A stretch of DNA of 64,000 nt, from NCBI RefSeq assembly GCF_002234575.2, contig NZ_CP022464.2, forward strand, positions 6,014,001 through 6,078,000, in the 5' to 3' direction. A model generated the notes under the pieces. It saw only the letters and a program-made list of their open reading frames with translations, did not search any database and was not told the DNA's origin. The translations under genes were made by a program, and so were the position numbers. This stretch comes from Enterocloster bolteae. GTDB taxonomy: Bacteria; Bacillota; Clostridia; Lachnospirales; Lachnospiraceae. Positions 9,130 through 18,068 of this stretch are shown in pieces (positions within the stretch are counted from its first letter, which is position 1; each line of letters opens with the position of its first letter).

Positions 9130-9993
9130 ATGAGCGATATCAAAAGTCCATTTTGGCGCACTGCCGCCGAATATGGCATCATTACAGTAAGCATCTGGAT
9201 TATGGTGGTTGGAATCTACTTTTTCAAGTTCCCCAATCATTTTGCATTCGGAGGCGTCACAGGCTTTTCCACTGTAGTAAGCGAAATCAGCCGTTGGTCT
9301 GCCAGTGATTTCACATTTATTGTGAACACCTCACTGCTGGTTTTAGGGTTCATTTTCCTGGGTAAGGGTTTTGGAATAAAGACCGTTTATGCAAGTATGG
9401 TCATGTCCATCAGCCTGTCCCTGCTGGAACGTGTCTGTCCTTTAAGCAGGCCGCTGACAACAGAGCCTTTGCTGGAGCTGCTGTTCGCCATCTTCCTGCC
9501 GGCAGTGGGCACAGCCATCCTCTTTAATCTGGGCGCTTCCAGCGGCGGTACAGATATCATCGCCATGATACTTAAGAAATATACCAGCCTTAACATAGGA
9601 ACCGTTCTCATGCTGGTGGATGTGGCGGCCGTGGCCTCCTCATTCTTCATCTTCGGGCCTGAGACAGGACTGTTCTCCACCATCGGCCTGGCGGCCAAAT
9701 CCCTGGTCATCGACGATGTGATTGAGAATCTGAATCTGTGCAAATGCTTTAATATTATCTGTGACGACCCGGATCCGATTTGCGACTATATCATCAACAC
9801 GCTGCACCGCAGCGCCACGGTATACCATGCGCAGGGAGCCTTTACCCATCATGAAAAGACCGTAATCATGACCACCATGAAACGCAGCCAGGCATTAAAG
9901 CTGCGCAACTATATCCGCACCATTGAACCCACGGCCTTCATGCTGATATCCAACTCCAGCGAAATCATCGGAAAAGGATTTCTGGCCGGGTAG
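9130..9993 (+). CDS. YitT family membrane protein (DUF161 + DUF2179)
   Basis: 287 residues. Five or so hydrophobic segments fill residues 15-185 (first at about 15-35, IITVSIWIMVVGIYFF), with the family motif FGGVTGFSTV near residue 40 and GASSGGTDIIAMI near 140. The last 80 residues are soluble and match DUF2179 (HHEKTVIMTTMKRSQALKLRNYI). YitT proteins are conserved in Firmicutes; their substrate or role is not established. AAGGGAAGCAGGG precedes the ATG. It stands alone between the nrd promoter and a bidirectional terminator. Confidence 0.85.
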   Translation: MSDIKSPFWRTAAEYGIITVSIWIMVVGIYFFKFPNHFAFGGVTGFSTVVSEISRWSASDFTFIVNTSLLVLGFIFLGKGFGIKTVYASMVMSISLSLLERVCPLSRPLTTEPLLELLFAIFLPAVGTAILFNLGASSGGTDIIAMILKKYTSLNIGTVLMLVDVAAVASSFFIFGPETGLFSTIGLAAKSLVIDDVIENLNLCKCFNIICDDPDPICDYIINTLHRSATVYHAQGAFTHHEKTVIMTTMKRSQALKLRNYIRTIEPTAFMLISNSSEIIGKGFLAG

Positions 9994-10074
9994 GCTTCGG
10001 CACAATTTTCCCGTGGAACAGCGTTTTTTACCATGTCTTATACAGCGATTAAAATCAAATCTAATATAAAACAG

Positions 10075-10122
10075 CGGCAGCGAAATCCGGTGAACACTCA
10101 TCCGATTCGCTGCCGTATTTTT
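10075..10122. terminator. Bidirectional terminator between yitT and the DHHW gene
   Basis: Stem CGGCAGCGAA / TTCGCTGCCG (10075-10084 / 10106-10115), followed by TATTTTT on plus and CTGTTTT on minus. It separates two convergent genes. Confidence 0.85.
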
Positions 10123-10135
10123 CATTCCGCCTGTT

Positions 10136-11323
10136 TCAGTCCGCAGTTGCCTCTTTCAGAATCCCATCCCCGCTTCCGATGGTACCCAGACGTTCCAGCA
10201 GTCCGAACATGTAATCCGTATACCGTTCCGCCACCTCAATCACCACTGCGTCCGGCTGAATCTCAAGGGCAGCCGCCCCGCAGTCCTCTGTCCGGTAATC
10301 CATCAGCGTCACATCCGGGTAGTTCCTGGCAAAGTACTCAGCCATGTGTACCCCGAAGGAGTCCCTGCAAATAAGGATTCTTTCTGCTTTTTCCTCTGCG
10401 TCTGAGGAGTAGTGGGTGATGGTCTCATGTTCATTCTGGTAATCCATTTCAAAGGACACATCCTCCCTGTAGCCTGACACTTTAAGGAATGGGTCATCGT
10501 CATAATACTTCTGAAGATTCAGCATGGTTGCCAGGTCCCCGCTGAAGGTTCCTCTGTTTTCAATATCATAAGAGCGGTATGACTCCGGTCCGAACGGCTC
10601 CCCGTCTATGTCCTGTATCACCATCTGGGATGCCATAAATGCCCCCATATCATTCCAATGAGTATCATACTTCCTGTATATCTGGCACCAGTCATCCTTG
10701 GCCTTTCTGAACTCATCCAGGGGGTAGTACACATCACAGTCCGTATTCTCTTTCAGATATTCGTACAGCAAATCCGCCTTGGACTGTTCCTGAACCACCT
10801 TCACGGATGAGGGCATAAACTCGCTGTATACCTGCTCCTTATTGGGAACCATATAGAAAACCAGCTTTATCCCTCTGGAGGCCAGATTTTCCTCCGCCTG
10901 CTTAAGCAGCGCCCCAAACCGTTCCATCTCATCAACACTGTAATGATTGGTTCCCTGGTAGTCCGCAATGCTGTCCTCCATTTCCCCTTTCAGCTTATAG
11001 AACATCCATCCGTCCTTTCCCATAAGAACGGCATCGGACGTGACTTCCCCAAACACATGAATGTCCGCCAATTTCCCAAAGGCCACAATGGGATTCTTAA
11101 AGGCCAGATGGTCATTAAAGTAGGCGTCATACTGCCCCGGATAGGATTTAAGGTCCGCTGCAGAAAGATTCCTGAAATTAAGAACCGGCTTTTCCTGGTA
11201 AACCCGGTTCTCGTAATTCTCCGTGTCCACATAATCCTTAAGAGGTATGAACAGGAGTCCGGGCAGTATCATCATCCCCAGGAACATGCCTGCAAATATA
11301 TATGCTTTTATGCGTTGTCTCAC
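10136..11323 (-). CDS. DHHW/AlgX-like SGNH-fold protein, partner of the MBOAT acyltransferase
   Basis: 395 residues from a GTG with AGGAGG six bases upstream. One N-terminal membrane segment (about residues 7-27) anchors an outward domain. Visible family motifs are KYDTHWNDMGAF at about residue 218 (catalytic Asp-His) and RDSFG near 325 (Ser nucleophile), as in the AlgX/AlgJ/DHHW group that moves acetyl or other acyl groups on to extracellular polysaccharides. The gene starts 15 bases after the MBOAT gene, so the pair is one operon: MBOAT passes the acyl group across the membrane and this protein probably transfers it. The acceptor polymer is not encoded nearby. Confidence 0.8.
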   Translation of the reverse strand: MRQRIKAYIFAGMFLGMMILPGLLFIPLKDYVDTENYENRVYQEKPVLNFRNLSAADLKSYPGQYDAYFNDHLAFKNPIVAFGKLADIHVFGEVTSDAVLMGKDGWMFYKLKGEMEDSIADYQGTNHYSVDEMERFGALLKQAEENLASRGIKLVFYMVPNKEQVYSEFMPSSVKVVQEQSKADLLYEYLKENTDCDVYYPLDEFRKAKDDWCQIYRKYDTHWNDMGAFMASQMVIQDIDGEPFGPESYRSYDIENRGTFSGDLATMLNLQKYYDDDPFLKVSGYREDVSFEMDYQNEHETITHYSSDAEEKAERILICRDSFGVHMAEYFARNYPDVTLMDYRTEDCGAAALEIQPDAVVIEVAERYTDYMFGLLERLGTIGSGDGILKEATAD

Positions 11324-11337
11324 CTGCTGCCTCCTCT

Positions 11338-12846
11338 CTAAAACCGGAAATAGATAAACGGATTATAAGTGCTGCCCACAGCCATCACAATCGAGTATGC
11401 AAACAGCAGTATAAGTCCCAGGCTTTCAGACAGGTAAATGCTTCTGCCGTCCTGCATATGTTTCTTAAAACAGGGAACCAGGGCCTGAAACGGACCGCAC
11501 AGCACAATCCCTATCACCATATAGACTATGGTCTTATGGCTCATATACATGGCCGTATCATAAATCCCCGGGCGCAGAAGAAACATCTGCTTAAGCAGCA
11601 TAAGTCCCCGGGTCAACGAATCCGCCCGGAACATGGTCCATCCCACCACGGTAACAAAAAACATATAAATATAACTGACCGCCGCTGGCAGACACTCCAG
11701 CCGCCGCTTTAAAAACAGCCGTTCCGCCACCTGCAGGCAGCCGTAATACATTCCCCACGCAATAAAGGACAGGCCCGCGCCATGCCAGAATCCGGTACAG
11801 ATAAATACGATCATCAGATTACGGCAGGTAACAAATGTCCCCTTCCTGCTTCCGCCAAGAGGAATGTAAAGGTAGTCCTTGAACCAGCTGGAGAGAGATA
11901 TATGCCATCTGCGCCAGAACTCTCCCACGGACCTGGCCAGATATGGATAATTAAAGTTCTCCGTCAGCTCAAAGCCCAGCATTTTACCAAGGCCCACCGC
12001 CATATCGGAATAACCGGAAAAATCAAAATAAATCTGCAGTGTATACAGGATTCCCACATACCATCCCAAACCTCCGCTAATCTGGTCCATGGGATTGGCC
12101 AGAACCTTGTCCACCACGCTTCCGAACTGGTTGGCAAGTATAACCTTTTTTCCCAGTCCGTAGATAAAGCGCCTTGCTCCGCATGCAAACAGTTCCGGCG
12201 TCACATGGCGGTTTCTGATGCGCGCACCCATACTCTGATAGCGCTCGATGGGTCCCTGTATCATCTTAGGAAAAAAGGACATGTAAAGTCCCAGGTTCAG
12301 CAGGTTCCTCTCGGCCCCTGTGGTCCCCCGGTACACATCCGCCACATACGATATCATCTGAAATGTGTAAAATGAGATGCCCACCGGCAGCAGCAGGTTC
12401 TTTGGCTCCGCCACAGTGCCCCCCGTCAGCTTATTGACCAGGCCGGTCAGGAAATCAAAGTATTTAAAATACCCTAAAAAACCCAGGTTCACCGCCACCA
12501 GCAGCACAAGGAGCAGCTTATCCGGGGTAAAGAGAGTGTGCTTGCCGGCACCGGAAGCCGTCTGGCTGTCTGTACTGACGGCAGTCCCTGCCGTAACCCC
12601 TGCCGCTCCAGCAGCTTCCCCAGCCGCCGGCCTGCTGCCCCGCACAGCCTCTATGCCCAAAGCACCTGCATAATTCACAGCCAGGGACAAAAGGAGAAGC
12701 CATATATACTCCTGCTCTCCCCATGCATAGAAAATAAAACTCATTGCCAGCAGAAAGAAGTTGCTTAGCCGGATGGGCAGCAACAGATTTACGACCAGCA
12801 CAAAGGGCAGGAACAGCCATAAAAATATCATGGAACTAAATAACAT
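11338..12846 (-). CDS. MBOAT family membrane O-acyltransferase (AlgI/DltB type)
   Basis: 502 residues with about ten hydrophobic segments. Diagnostic motifs: FWRRWHISLSSWFKDYLYIPLGG at about residue 310 and TGFWHGAGLSFIAWG at about 350, which holds the catalytic His. An Ala/Gly/Thr-rich insertion at about residues 68-100 (AAGEAAGAAGVTAGTAV) looks like a flexible loop. The enzyme moves an acyl group, usually acetyl, through the membrane for attachment to a surface polymer. AAGGAAAATATTTC precedes the ATG. Translationally close to the DHHW gene that follows. Confidence 0.9.
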   Translation of the reverse strand: MLFSSMIFLWLFLPFVLVVNLLLPIRLSNFFLLAMSFIFYAWGEQEYIWLLLLSLAVNYAGALGIEAVRGSRPAAGEAAGAAGVTAGTAVSTDSQTASGAGKHTLFTPDKLLLVLLVAVNLGFLGYFKYFDFLTGLVNKLTGGTVAEPKNLLLPVGISFYTFQMISYVADVYRGTTGAERNLLNLGLYMSFFPKMIQGPIERYQSMGARIRNRHVTPELFACGARRFIYGLGKKVILANQFGSVVDKVLANPMDQISGGLGWYVGILYTLQIYFDFSGYSDMAVGLGKMLGFELTENFNYPYLARSVGEFWRRWHISLSSWFKDYLYIPLGGSRKGTFVTCRNLMIVFICTGFWHGAGLSFIAWGMYYGCLQVAERLFLKRRLECLPAAVSYIYMFFVTVVGWTMFRADSLTRGLMLLKQMFLLRPGIYDTAMYMSHKTIVYMVIGIVLCGPFQALVPCFKKHMQDGRSIYLSESLGLILLFAYSIVMAVGSTYNPFIYFRF

Positions 12847-13084
12847 GAAATATTTTCCTTCCTGAATTCATTCTTCCGTCCGCAGGGTGCCTGAAAATGC
12901 ATTACAGGACGCCGGCATCTGCCTGATCCCAGCCATTTCCCCGCGGTCTGGACCATGGCGATATTATAACATGCCTCCACAGGATTTTAAAGGCTGATTT
13001 GCGGAGCCAGCTGCACGGGTGCACTTAGCTTCTGATTACACGCAGAAGCTTTCTTTCCGCCTCTTTAAATGTCCAAGTGCATCA

Positions 13085-13113
13085 TTGTACCAAAAGGCCA
13101 TCTGTGTTATAAT
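13085..13113 (+). promoter_or_regulatory. Predicted sigma-A promoter of rpoN
   Basis: TTGTAC (13085-13090), 17-base spacer, perfect TATAAT (13108-13113), about 170 bases before the rpoN start. The remaining part of the 440-base gap (12847-13286) contains no convincing ORF on either strand. Confidence 0.6.
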
Positions 13114-13286
13114 TATTTCATTAAAATTTTCCAGGGCAGACCGGAAACATGTTTCTGCCTCATACTGCCCGGCGCAATCATCACCTCTCCGGAGCCTGTT
13201 TGAAACCGCCTGCCCGCCATCTGGCGGAACACAATTTTTAAACACGCTCTGATGCATTATGAGATATCACGAAAGAAGGAAGTGTT

Positions 13287-14672
13287 ATGGACCTAAAATT
13301 ACAGGTAAAGCAAACCCAGACTTTGTCACAGCGGATGATTCAGTCAGCTGAGATTCTTCAGATGACCTCCCAGGAGCTGAATACTTATATCAATGAACTG
13401 GCATTGGAAAACCCGGTAATCGACATTGTGGAGCCCCCCACTGCTGAAGAGCAGCGCGAGTCCATTGAACAGCAGGAATGGCTTAATTCTTTCAATGAGG
13501 AGAATTACTATCTGTACCAGCGCCAGAATAATGATGATGACTACGACTTTAAATCCAGCTGGAACATTAACACGGACGACGGCGAGACTCTTCAGGACTA
13601 TCTGTGGTCCCAGCTCATCACGGAAAACTTCACGGACCAGGAAACGGAAATCATCAAGTTCATGCTGGAATGTCTTGACAACAAGGGCTACCTGGAAGAG
13701 AGCACAGAGACAATTGCCTCCTACTTTGGGACCGATACTGAGATAGTGGAAGATCTCCTGTCTGATCTCCAGGCCCTGGACCCATCCGGCGTCTGCGCAC
13801 GTACACTGGAGGAATGCCTGAAACTGCAGCTGGAACGCAGGGACATACTGACCCCGGTACTGGAATCCATCATCGACAACTGCCTGGAAATGGTTGCCAA
13901 AAACCAGATTCCGGCCATTGCCAGGAAGCTGCGCCTCTCTCCCACTGAAACTGCGGGTTACTGTCAGATTATTAAATCCCTGAATCCCAAACCGGGTGTA
14001 TCCTTCAGCAGCAGGGACCAGCTCCGCTACATCATCCCGGATGTGACCATTGTAAAGTTCAAGGACCATTTTGACATCCTGCTGAATGAATCCATGTATC
14101 CCACCATTGAGCTTAACAGCTACTACCGCCAGATGAACCAGAATCCTGAATCCTCTGAACTCAAGGAGTATCTGGGCAATAAAATCCGGCAGGCCGAGTG
14201 GGTCAAACAGTGTGTAACCCAGCGCGGAAAGACGCTGATGCAGGTATCTCGGGCCATTCTTGAACACCAGGAGGAGTTCTTCACCTTCGGACCTGCCCAC
14301 CTGAATCCCTTAAGGCTGGCAGATATCGCCCAGGAACTGGACATCCACGAATCCACAGTCAGCAGAGCTGTCAGCAAGAAATACCTTCAGTGCTCCTGGG
14401 GTGTATACCCCATGAACTTTTTCTTCTCGCGCAGTGTGGCTGTCCAGGAAAGCAGCAGCAGCGAAAGCGGTACCCAGTCCGTGACTGCCGCAGACATCAA
14501 GCGTGTGCTTCGGGAAATCATAGAGGAAGAAAACAAAAAGAAGCCTTACAGCGACCGCCTTCTGGGTGAAAAGCTGGCAGAACGCGGCATATCCATCTCC
14601 CGCCGGACCGTTGCCAAATACAGGGAAGAGGAAGGCATTGCGGATGCCAGCGGGCGTAAGGAGTATGTGTAA
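13287..14672 (+). CDS. rpoN: RNA polymerase sigma-54 factor
   Basis: 461 residues. Region I at the N-terminus (LKLQVKQTQTLSQRMIQSAEILQM, read in two parts) is the Gln/Leu-rich activator-interaction region; an acidic region II follows at about 50-100. The core-binding and HTH regions follow (LRLADIAQELDIHESTVSRAVS) and the RpoN box near the C-terminus reads ISRRTVAKYREEEGI, close to the classic ARRTVAKYRE. It directs transcription of enhancer-dependent genes; no sigma-54 activator with an AAA+ domain is visible in this window. AAGGAAGTGTT precedes the ATG. Monocistronic with its own terminator. Confidence 0.95.
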   Translation: MDLKLQVKQTQTLSQRMIQSAEILQMTSQELNTYINELALENPVIDIVEPPTAEEQRESIEQQEWLNSFNEENYYLYQRQNNDDDYDFKSSWNINTDDGETLQDYLWSQLITENFTDQETEIIKFMLECLDNKGYLEESTETIASYFGTDTEIVEDLLSDLQALDPSGVCARTLEECLKLQLERRDILTPVLESIIDNCLEMVAKNQIPAIARKLRLSPTETAGYCQIIKSLNPKPGVSFSSRDQLRYIIPDVTIVKFKDHFDILLNESMYPTIELNSYYRQMNQNPESSELKEYLGNKIRQAEWVKQCVTQRGKTLMQVSRAILEHQEEFFTFGPAHLNPLRLADIAQELDIHESTVSRAVSKKYLQCSWGVYPMNFFFSRSVAVQESSSSESGTQSVTAADIKRVLREIIEEENKKKPYSDRLLGEKLAERGISISRRTVAKYREEEGIADASGRKEYV

Positions 14673-14684
14673 CAGGATATTCTT

Positions 14685-14715
14685 AAAGACATGGCATACT
14701 GTCCATGTCTTTTTG
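14685..14715 (+). terminator. Terminator after rpoN
   Basis: AAAGACATGG / CCATGTCTTT stem (14685-14694 / 14703-14712), 8-base loop, T-rich tail TTTTTGTTT. Confidence 0.9.
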
Positions 14716-14813
14716 TTTACTCAAATACGCAGGAATGAAGGCGGATTTTTATATCTGTGGGTATGACAAAAACAAATTACGGCGAATTAAGGTTATTTTA
14801 CTCAAATTTCATC

Positions 14814-14842
14814 TTGACAATATTGGAGAAATCTTGTAAAAT
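14814..14842 (+). promoter_or_regulatory. tRNA operon promoter
   Basis: Consensus TTGACA (14814-14819), 17-base spacer, TAAAAT (14837-14842), about 70 bases before tRNA-Phe. Confidence 0.7.
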
Positions 14843-14915
14843 TGTTGATGTCGCTGATGGAACAGAGCTTGTAAGGATAATTACTGATGATTCCTGATTG
14901 TTCCCATAGACAAAT

Positions 14916-14988
<73 letters not shown>

Positions 14989-15015
14989 CTGACCACATAG
15001 CGAAGCGGTCATTAC

Positions 15016-15086
15016 GCAGGTGTAGTTCAATGGTAGAACACTAGCCTTCCAAGCTAGATACGTGGGTTCGATTCCCATCACCTGCT
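15016..15086 (+). tRNA. tRNA-Gly (TCC)
   Basis: 71 bases; acceptor GCAGGTG pairs with CACCTGC, anticodon loop CTTCCAA gives TCC, T-arm GGGTTCGATTCCC. CCA is not encoded. Confidence 0.97.
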
Positions 15087-15098
15087 CTGTAAAATGAG

Positions 15099-15124
15099 AA
15101 AAAGCCTTGAAGAGGCTTTTTTTG
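15099..15124 (+). terminator. Terminator of the tRNA operon
   Basis: AAAAGCCT / AGGCTTTT stem with a five-base loop and a run of seven T. Confidence 0.9.
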
Positions 15125-15149
15125 TTTTGTTCACCTTATATCCACGGCA

Positions 15150-15186
15150 AAACAAAAGGCAGCAGCGCAATACACTGCTGCCTTTT
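15150..15186. terminator. Terminator of the glycyl radical/ABC operon (minus strand)
   Basis: Stem GGCAGCAG / CTGCTGCC (15158-15165 / 15175-15182), with TTTTGTTTTG on the minus strand and TTTT on plus. It lies 26 bases beyond the stop of the class II aldolase gene. Confidence 0.85.
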
Positions 15187-15212
15187 ATGTTCTGATTCTC
15201 TCTTATAACCCG

Positions 15213-15860
15213 CTATTTCCCCTGGCCATAATGATTTTTGGCAAAATCCTTCATCACCGCTACATTTTCAGGTGATATCCCTGCCGGTTTTCCGCCCGTG
15301 GCTTCAATCATGTAAAGAATTCTGGCTGTTGCTTCCAGGACTGTTGCTACCTTAAACGCTGCGTCCATATTCTCACCCACACAGACTGCTCCGTGGGAAT
15401 GCAGAAGGCAGGAGTTGGCTTCCTTTCCCAACGCCTTTTCACATTGGTCTGCCAGTTCTTCAGAACCAGGCAGTGCATACTGTGTACATTTACAGGTATC
15501 TCCCATGGCCTGGGCCGCCTCATCTATTATCAGGGGAATATCCTTTCCCTGCGTAGCGTATACCATGGAATACATAGGATGGGTATGGATGACTGCGTTT
15601 ACCTCTTCTCTGTTTCTGTATATAGCCAGGTGCAGCCCTGTCTCAATAGTTGGTTTTCTGTGACCCTCCACGATTGTTCCATCCAGCCTGCAGACCACTA
15701 CATCGTCTTCCACAATGGTACTGTATTTCATGGCGCTGGGCGTTAAGTATACCAGTCCGGTCTCAGGATCGCGGATACTGATATTTCCCCACGTTTCTAC
15801 AGTAAGACCTGAATTCTCCAGCTTTTTACCGCTCTCTACAATGCATTTTTTAAAGTCCAT
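15213..15860 (-). CDS. Class II aldolase/adducin family protein (FucA-like)
   Basis: 215 residues, the usual length of L-fuculose-1-phosphate aldolase. GNISIR near residue 25 is the phosphate-binding region, Glu71 (PTIETGLHLAIY) sits at the catalytic acid/base position, HTHP at about 92-95 and HSHG at about 153-156 are zinc-binding histidines. The family splits a ketose 1-phosphate into dihydroxyacetone phosphate and an aldehyde. Last gene of the minus-strand operon with the ABC importer, FGGY kinase and glycyl radical enzyme, 104 bases after the substrate-binding protein gene. Its true substrate depends on what the kinase and radical enzyme make. Confidence 0.85.
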   Translation of the reverse strand: MDFKKCIVESGKKLENSGLTVETWGNISIRDPETGLVYLTPSAMKYSTIVEDDVVVCRLDGTIVEGHRKPTIETGLHLAIYRNREEVNAVIHTHPMYSMVYATQGKDIPLIIDEAAQAMGDTCKCTQYALPGSEELADQCEKALGKEANSCLLHSHGAVCVGENMDAAFKVATVLEATARILYMIEATGGKPAGISPENVAVMKDFAKNHYGQGK

Positions 15861-15964
15861 TTCTGCCTCTCATTCTGCTGCCGGCAGGCAGCCCTTATTT
15901 TTTATGGCCTGAAGTATGTTTGATTCCCATATGAAAAATCCGTCTCAAAACTCCAGCCCTGTTC

Positions 15965-17053
15965 CTACTCAAAAGTCTTTAGGTAATCCTTGAACTCTCC
16001 TACATTGTCCTTTGTAATAACTTCCGTTCCGGTGTCAATATAGGATTCCGCCTCACCGCCGTCAAATATTTTCAGCATATTGTCCACGCCCAATTTTCCC
16101 ATTTCAGCCGGATACTGTGCCACAGTTGCCAGAAACTCTCCGTTTTCCACCAGGTTCAGGGCTTCGCTTACCGCATCAAATCCGATAATCTGAATCTGTT
16201 CCTGCATATTGGCTTCCTTGATGGCTCTTAAGGCTCCGATACCCATATTGTCGTTGCAGCAGAAGAAAAGTTCAACATCCGGATTAGCGCTTATGATGTT
16301 CTGGGCAGCTGTATATCCCTGGTCCACTTCCCAGTTTGCCGTCTGTTCAGCCACAACAGTTACCGTGTCCCCGGCGCCTTCTATGAATCCATTGTAACGG
16401 TCCGCTGCATTGGTCTGTCCTTCAATCCCTTTGAGTATGGCTGTCTTTGTTCCCTTCTCAAAGTTTTTCGCCACATATTCGCCTGCCAGTTTGGCGCCTT
16501 CATAATTGTTGGTTCCGTAAAACGGAATATCCAGGCCTACATTGGCAAGGCTCTCATCCGTCAGCTTTGTATCCAGATTGATGATAGGAATGCCTGCTTC
16601 CTTACATTTTGTAAGGGCGGATTCCAAACCGTCGGAAGAACTGGGAACCAGCAGGATTCCGTCCACCTTGTTGGCAATCATATTCTCAATAATGCCAAGC
16701 TGCGCATCAGCGCTGGCATGCTGGTCTCCGGCCTGGACCTCAATCTTGACCCCCTTTGCCTCTGCTTCTACTTTAGCGCCGTTAGCCAGGGTAATATGGT
16801 ATTCGTTGTTTAAAGTCATCCCCACAAATCCAATGGTCTTATCTCCATAGTTACCCGATGCCGCTTCTGCGCTGCTTTCTTCGTCCTTCCCGCTTTCCCC
16901 AGTTGCATCCGCGGTCTGGGCATCTGTCTGCTGTTCCTTGGCCGTCTCCGGCACAGTCTCCTTCGGGGTACTTCCGCATCCGCTAAGTGCCGCCGCCGAC
17001 ATAACCGTGCTCATTGCCAATGCCATCACTGCTGCCGTCATGTTTCGCTTCAT
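15965..17053 (-). CDS. Sugar ABC transporter substrate-binding lipoprotein (RbsB-like)
   Basis: 362 residues from ATG 17053, which has AGGAGG nine bases upstream; the TTG two codons earlier is too close. A signal peptide ends in the lipobox ALSGC, so the mature protein is a lipoprotein held at the outer face of the membrane. An acidic Glu/Ala/Thr linker (about residues 28-68) leads into a periplasmic-binding-protein fold of the ribose/galactose cluster B group (IGFVGMTLNNEYH, VDGILLVPSS, PIINLDTK, FFCCNDNMGIGALRAI, IIGFDA). It binds a sugar-like solute for the permease and ATPase coded just upstream in the operon. Confidence 0.9.
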   Translation of the reverse strand: MKRNMTAAVMALAMSTVMSAAALSGCGSTPKETVPETAKEQQTDAQTADATGESGKDEESSAEAASGNYGDKTIGFVGMTLNNEYHITLANGAKVEAEAKGVKIEVQAGDQHASADAQLGIIENMIANKVDGILLVPSSSDGLESALTKCKEAGIPIINLDTKLTDESLANVGLDIPFYGTNNYEGAKLAGEYVAKNFEKGTKTAILKGIEGQTNAADRYNGFIEGAGDTVTVVAEQTANWEVDQGYTAAQNIISANPDVELFFCCNDNMGIGALRAIKEANMQEQIQIIGFDAVSEALNLVENGEFLATVAQYPAEMGKLGVDNMLKIFDGGEAESYIDTGTEVITKDNVGEFKDYLKTFE

Positions 17054-17100
17054 AATCAATTTCCTCCTTTATTTGCAAATACTTAATGTATTTAGCTTTC

Positions 17101-18066
17101 CTACTCACTCTGGCGTTCTTTCTTCTTATCCGCAAACACCGCGGCTATAATGACGATGCCTGTGACAATGGTCTGGTAATAGGTGGCAACATTCATGATC
17201 TGGAGTCCGCAGGTCAGAGTACTGAGAATAATGGCTCCCACCAGTGTATTTCCGATCTTCCCCTTTCCGCCTGATAAAGAGATTCATCCGATAACCGCGG
17301 AAGCGATGGCATTCATCTCATAACCAGATCCGGCATTCGGGTCTGCATATGTAAGGCGTGACAAAAGCATGATGCCTCCAATGGCTGCAAATATGCCGCT
17401 TAAAACATATACCATAAGCACGGTTCGGTTTACATTGATTCCTGAAAGCCTGGCGGCGCAGATATTGCCGCCTGCGGCATAGACGTGCCTGCCGAACTTT
17501 GTATATGCCATGACAAAAATAATCACTGCGTAGAACACAAATACATATATGACGGAGACAGGAACCGTCCCCAGCACCTTTGAAGCCATCAGACTGCCCA
17601 GCCCCTTAGGGAAGCTGGATATGGGCTGTCCTCCGTTAATCAGAAGCGCCAATCCCCTGGCGATCTGCATGGCTCCCAGCGTCACAATGAAGGGCGGTAC
17701 CTTTCCGTAGCTGACCAGACAGCCATTGACCAGGCCAAAGGCAGCGCCGGCCGCGATACACAAAATCCCCATGGCAATCAAGGGCATACCAGCCTTCAGA
17801 ATCAGTCCTCCAAATATACCCACAAATCCCACAATAGACCCAACGCTCAAATCAATACCGCCTGTGACAATGACAAGGGAGGCGCCGATTGCAATGATGG
17901 AAATAATGCTGGCCTGGGTTATGATATTGAACATGTTATTAAGGGTCAGAAAATTCTTTCCCATCATGCTGCAGATTACAGCAAATACAATAAAAATAAC
18001 AACCAGTCCCAGATATAAAGTCAAGGCCGGCAGTTTTGCCTTAACACCCTCTTTGTAGCTCTCCAT
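17101..18066 (-). pseudogene. Ribose-type ABC transporter permease interrupted by an in-frame TGA
   Basis: The start is ATG 18066 (MESYKEG) with GGGAGG upstream, overlapping region of the ATPase stop. The frame codes for a normal RbsC-type permease with some eight membrane segments, then meets TGA at 17284-17286 after ASAVIG. Without a break or shift the same frame goes on with ISLSGGKGKIGNTLVGA and further typical permease sequence to TAG at 17101-17103. The family has VIGG(I/T)SLSGG here, so the TGA replaces a Gly codon (GGA to TGA, one base). Either the last 61 residues are lost, the codon is read through, or the base is a sequencing error. All other genes of the operon look intact. Confidence 0.85.
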
Positions 18067-18068
18067 AC

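Noticed and set aside
8872..9240. 122-codon minus-strand frame over the nrd promoter
   Set aside because: It covers the promoter, the NrdR-like boxes and the start of yitT; no ribosome site and no family resemblance.
13344..14300. Long 318-codon minus-strand frame opposite rpoN
   Set aside because: It lies fully inside rpoN, whose motifs are clear; the translation has no recognisable domain and no ribosome site.
17284..17286. Selenocysteine at the permease TGA
   Set aside because: The family has Gly at this place, not Cys, and no role for a selenol is known in the permease; a nonsense change is simpler.
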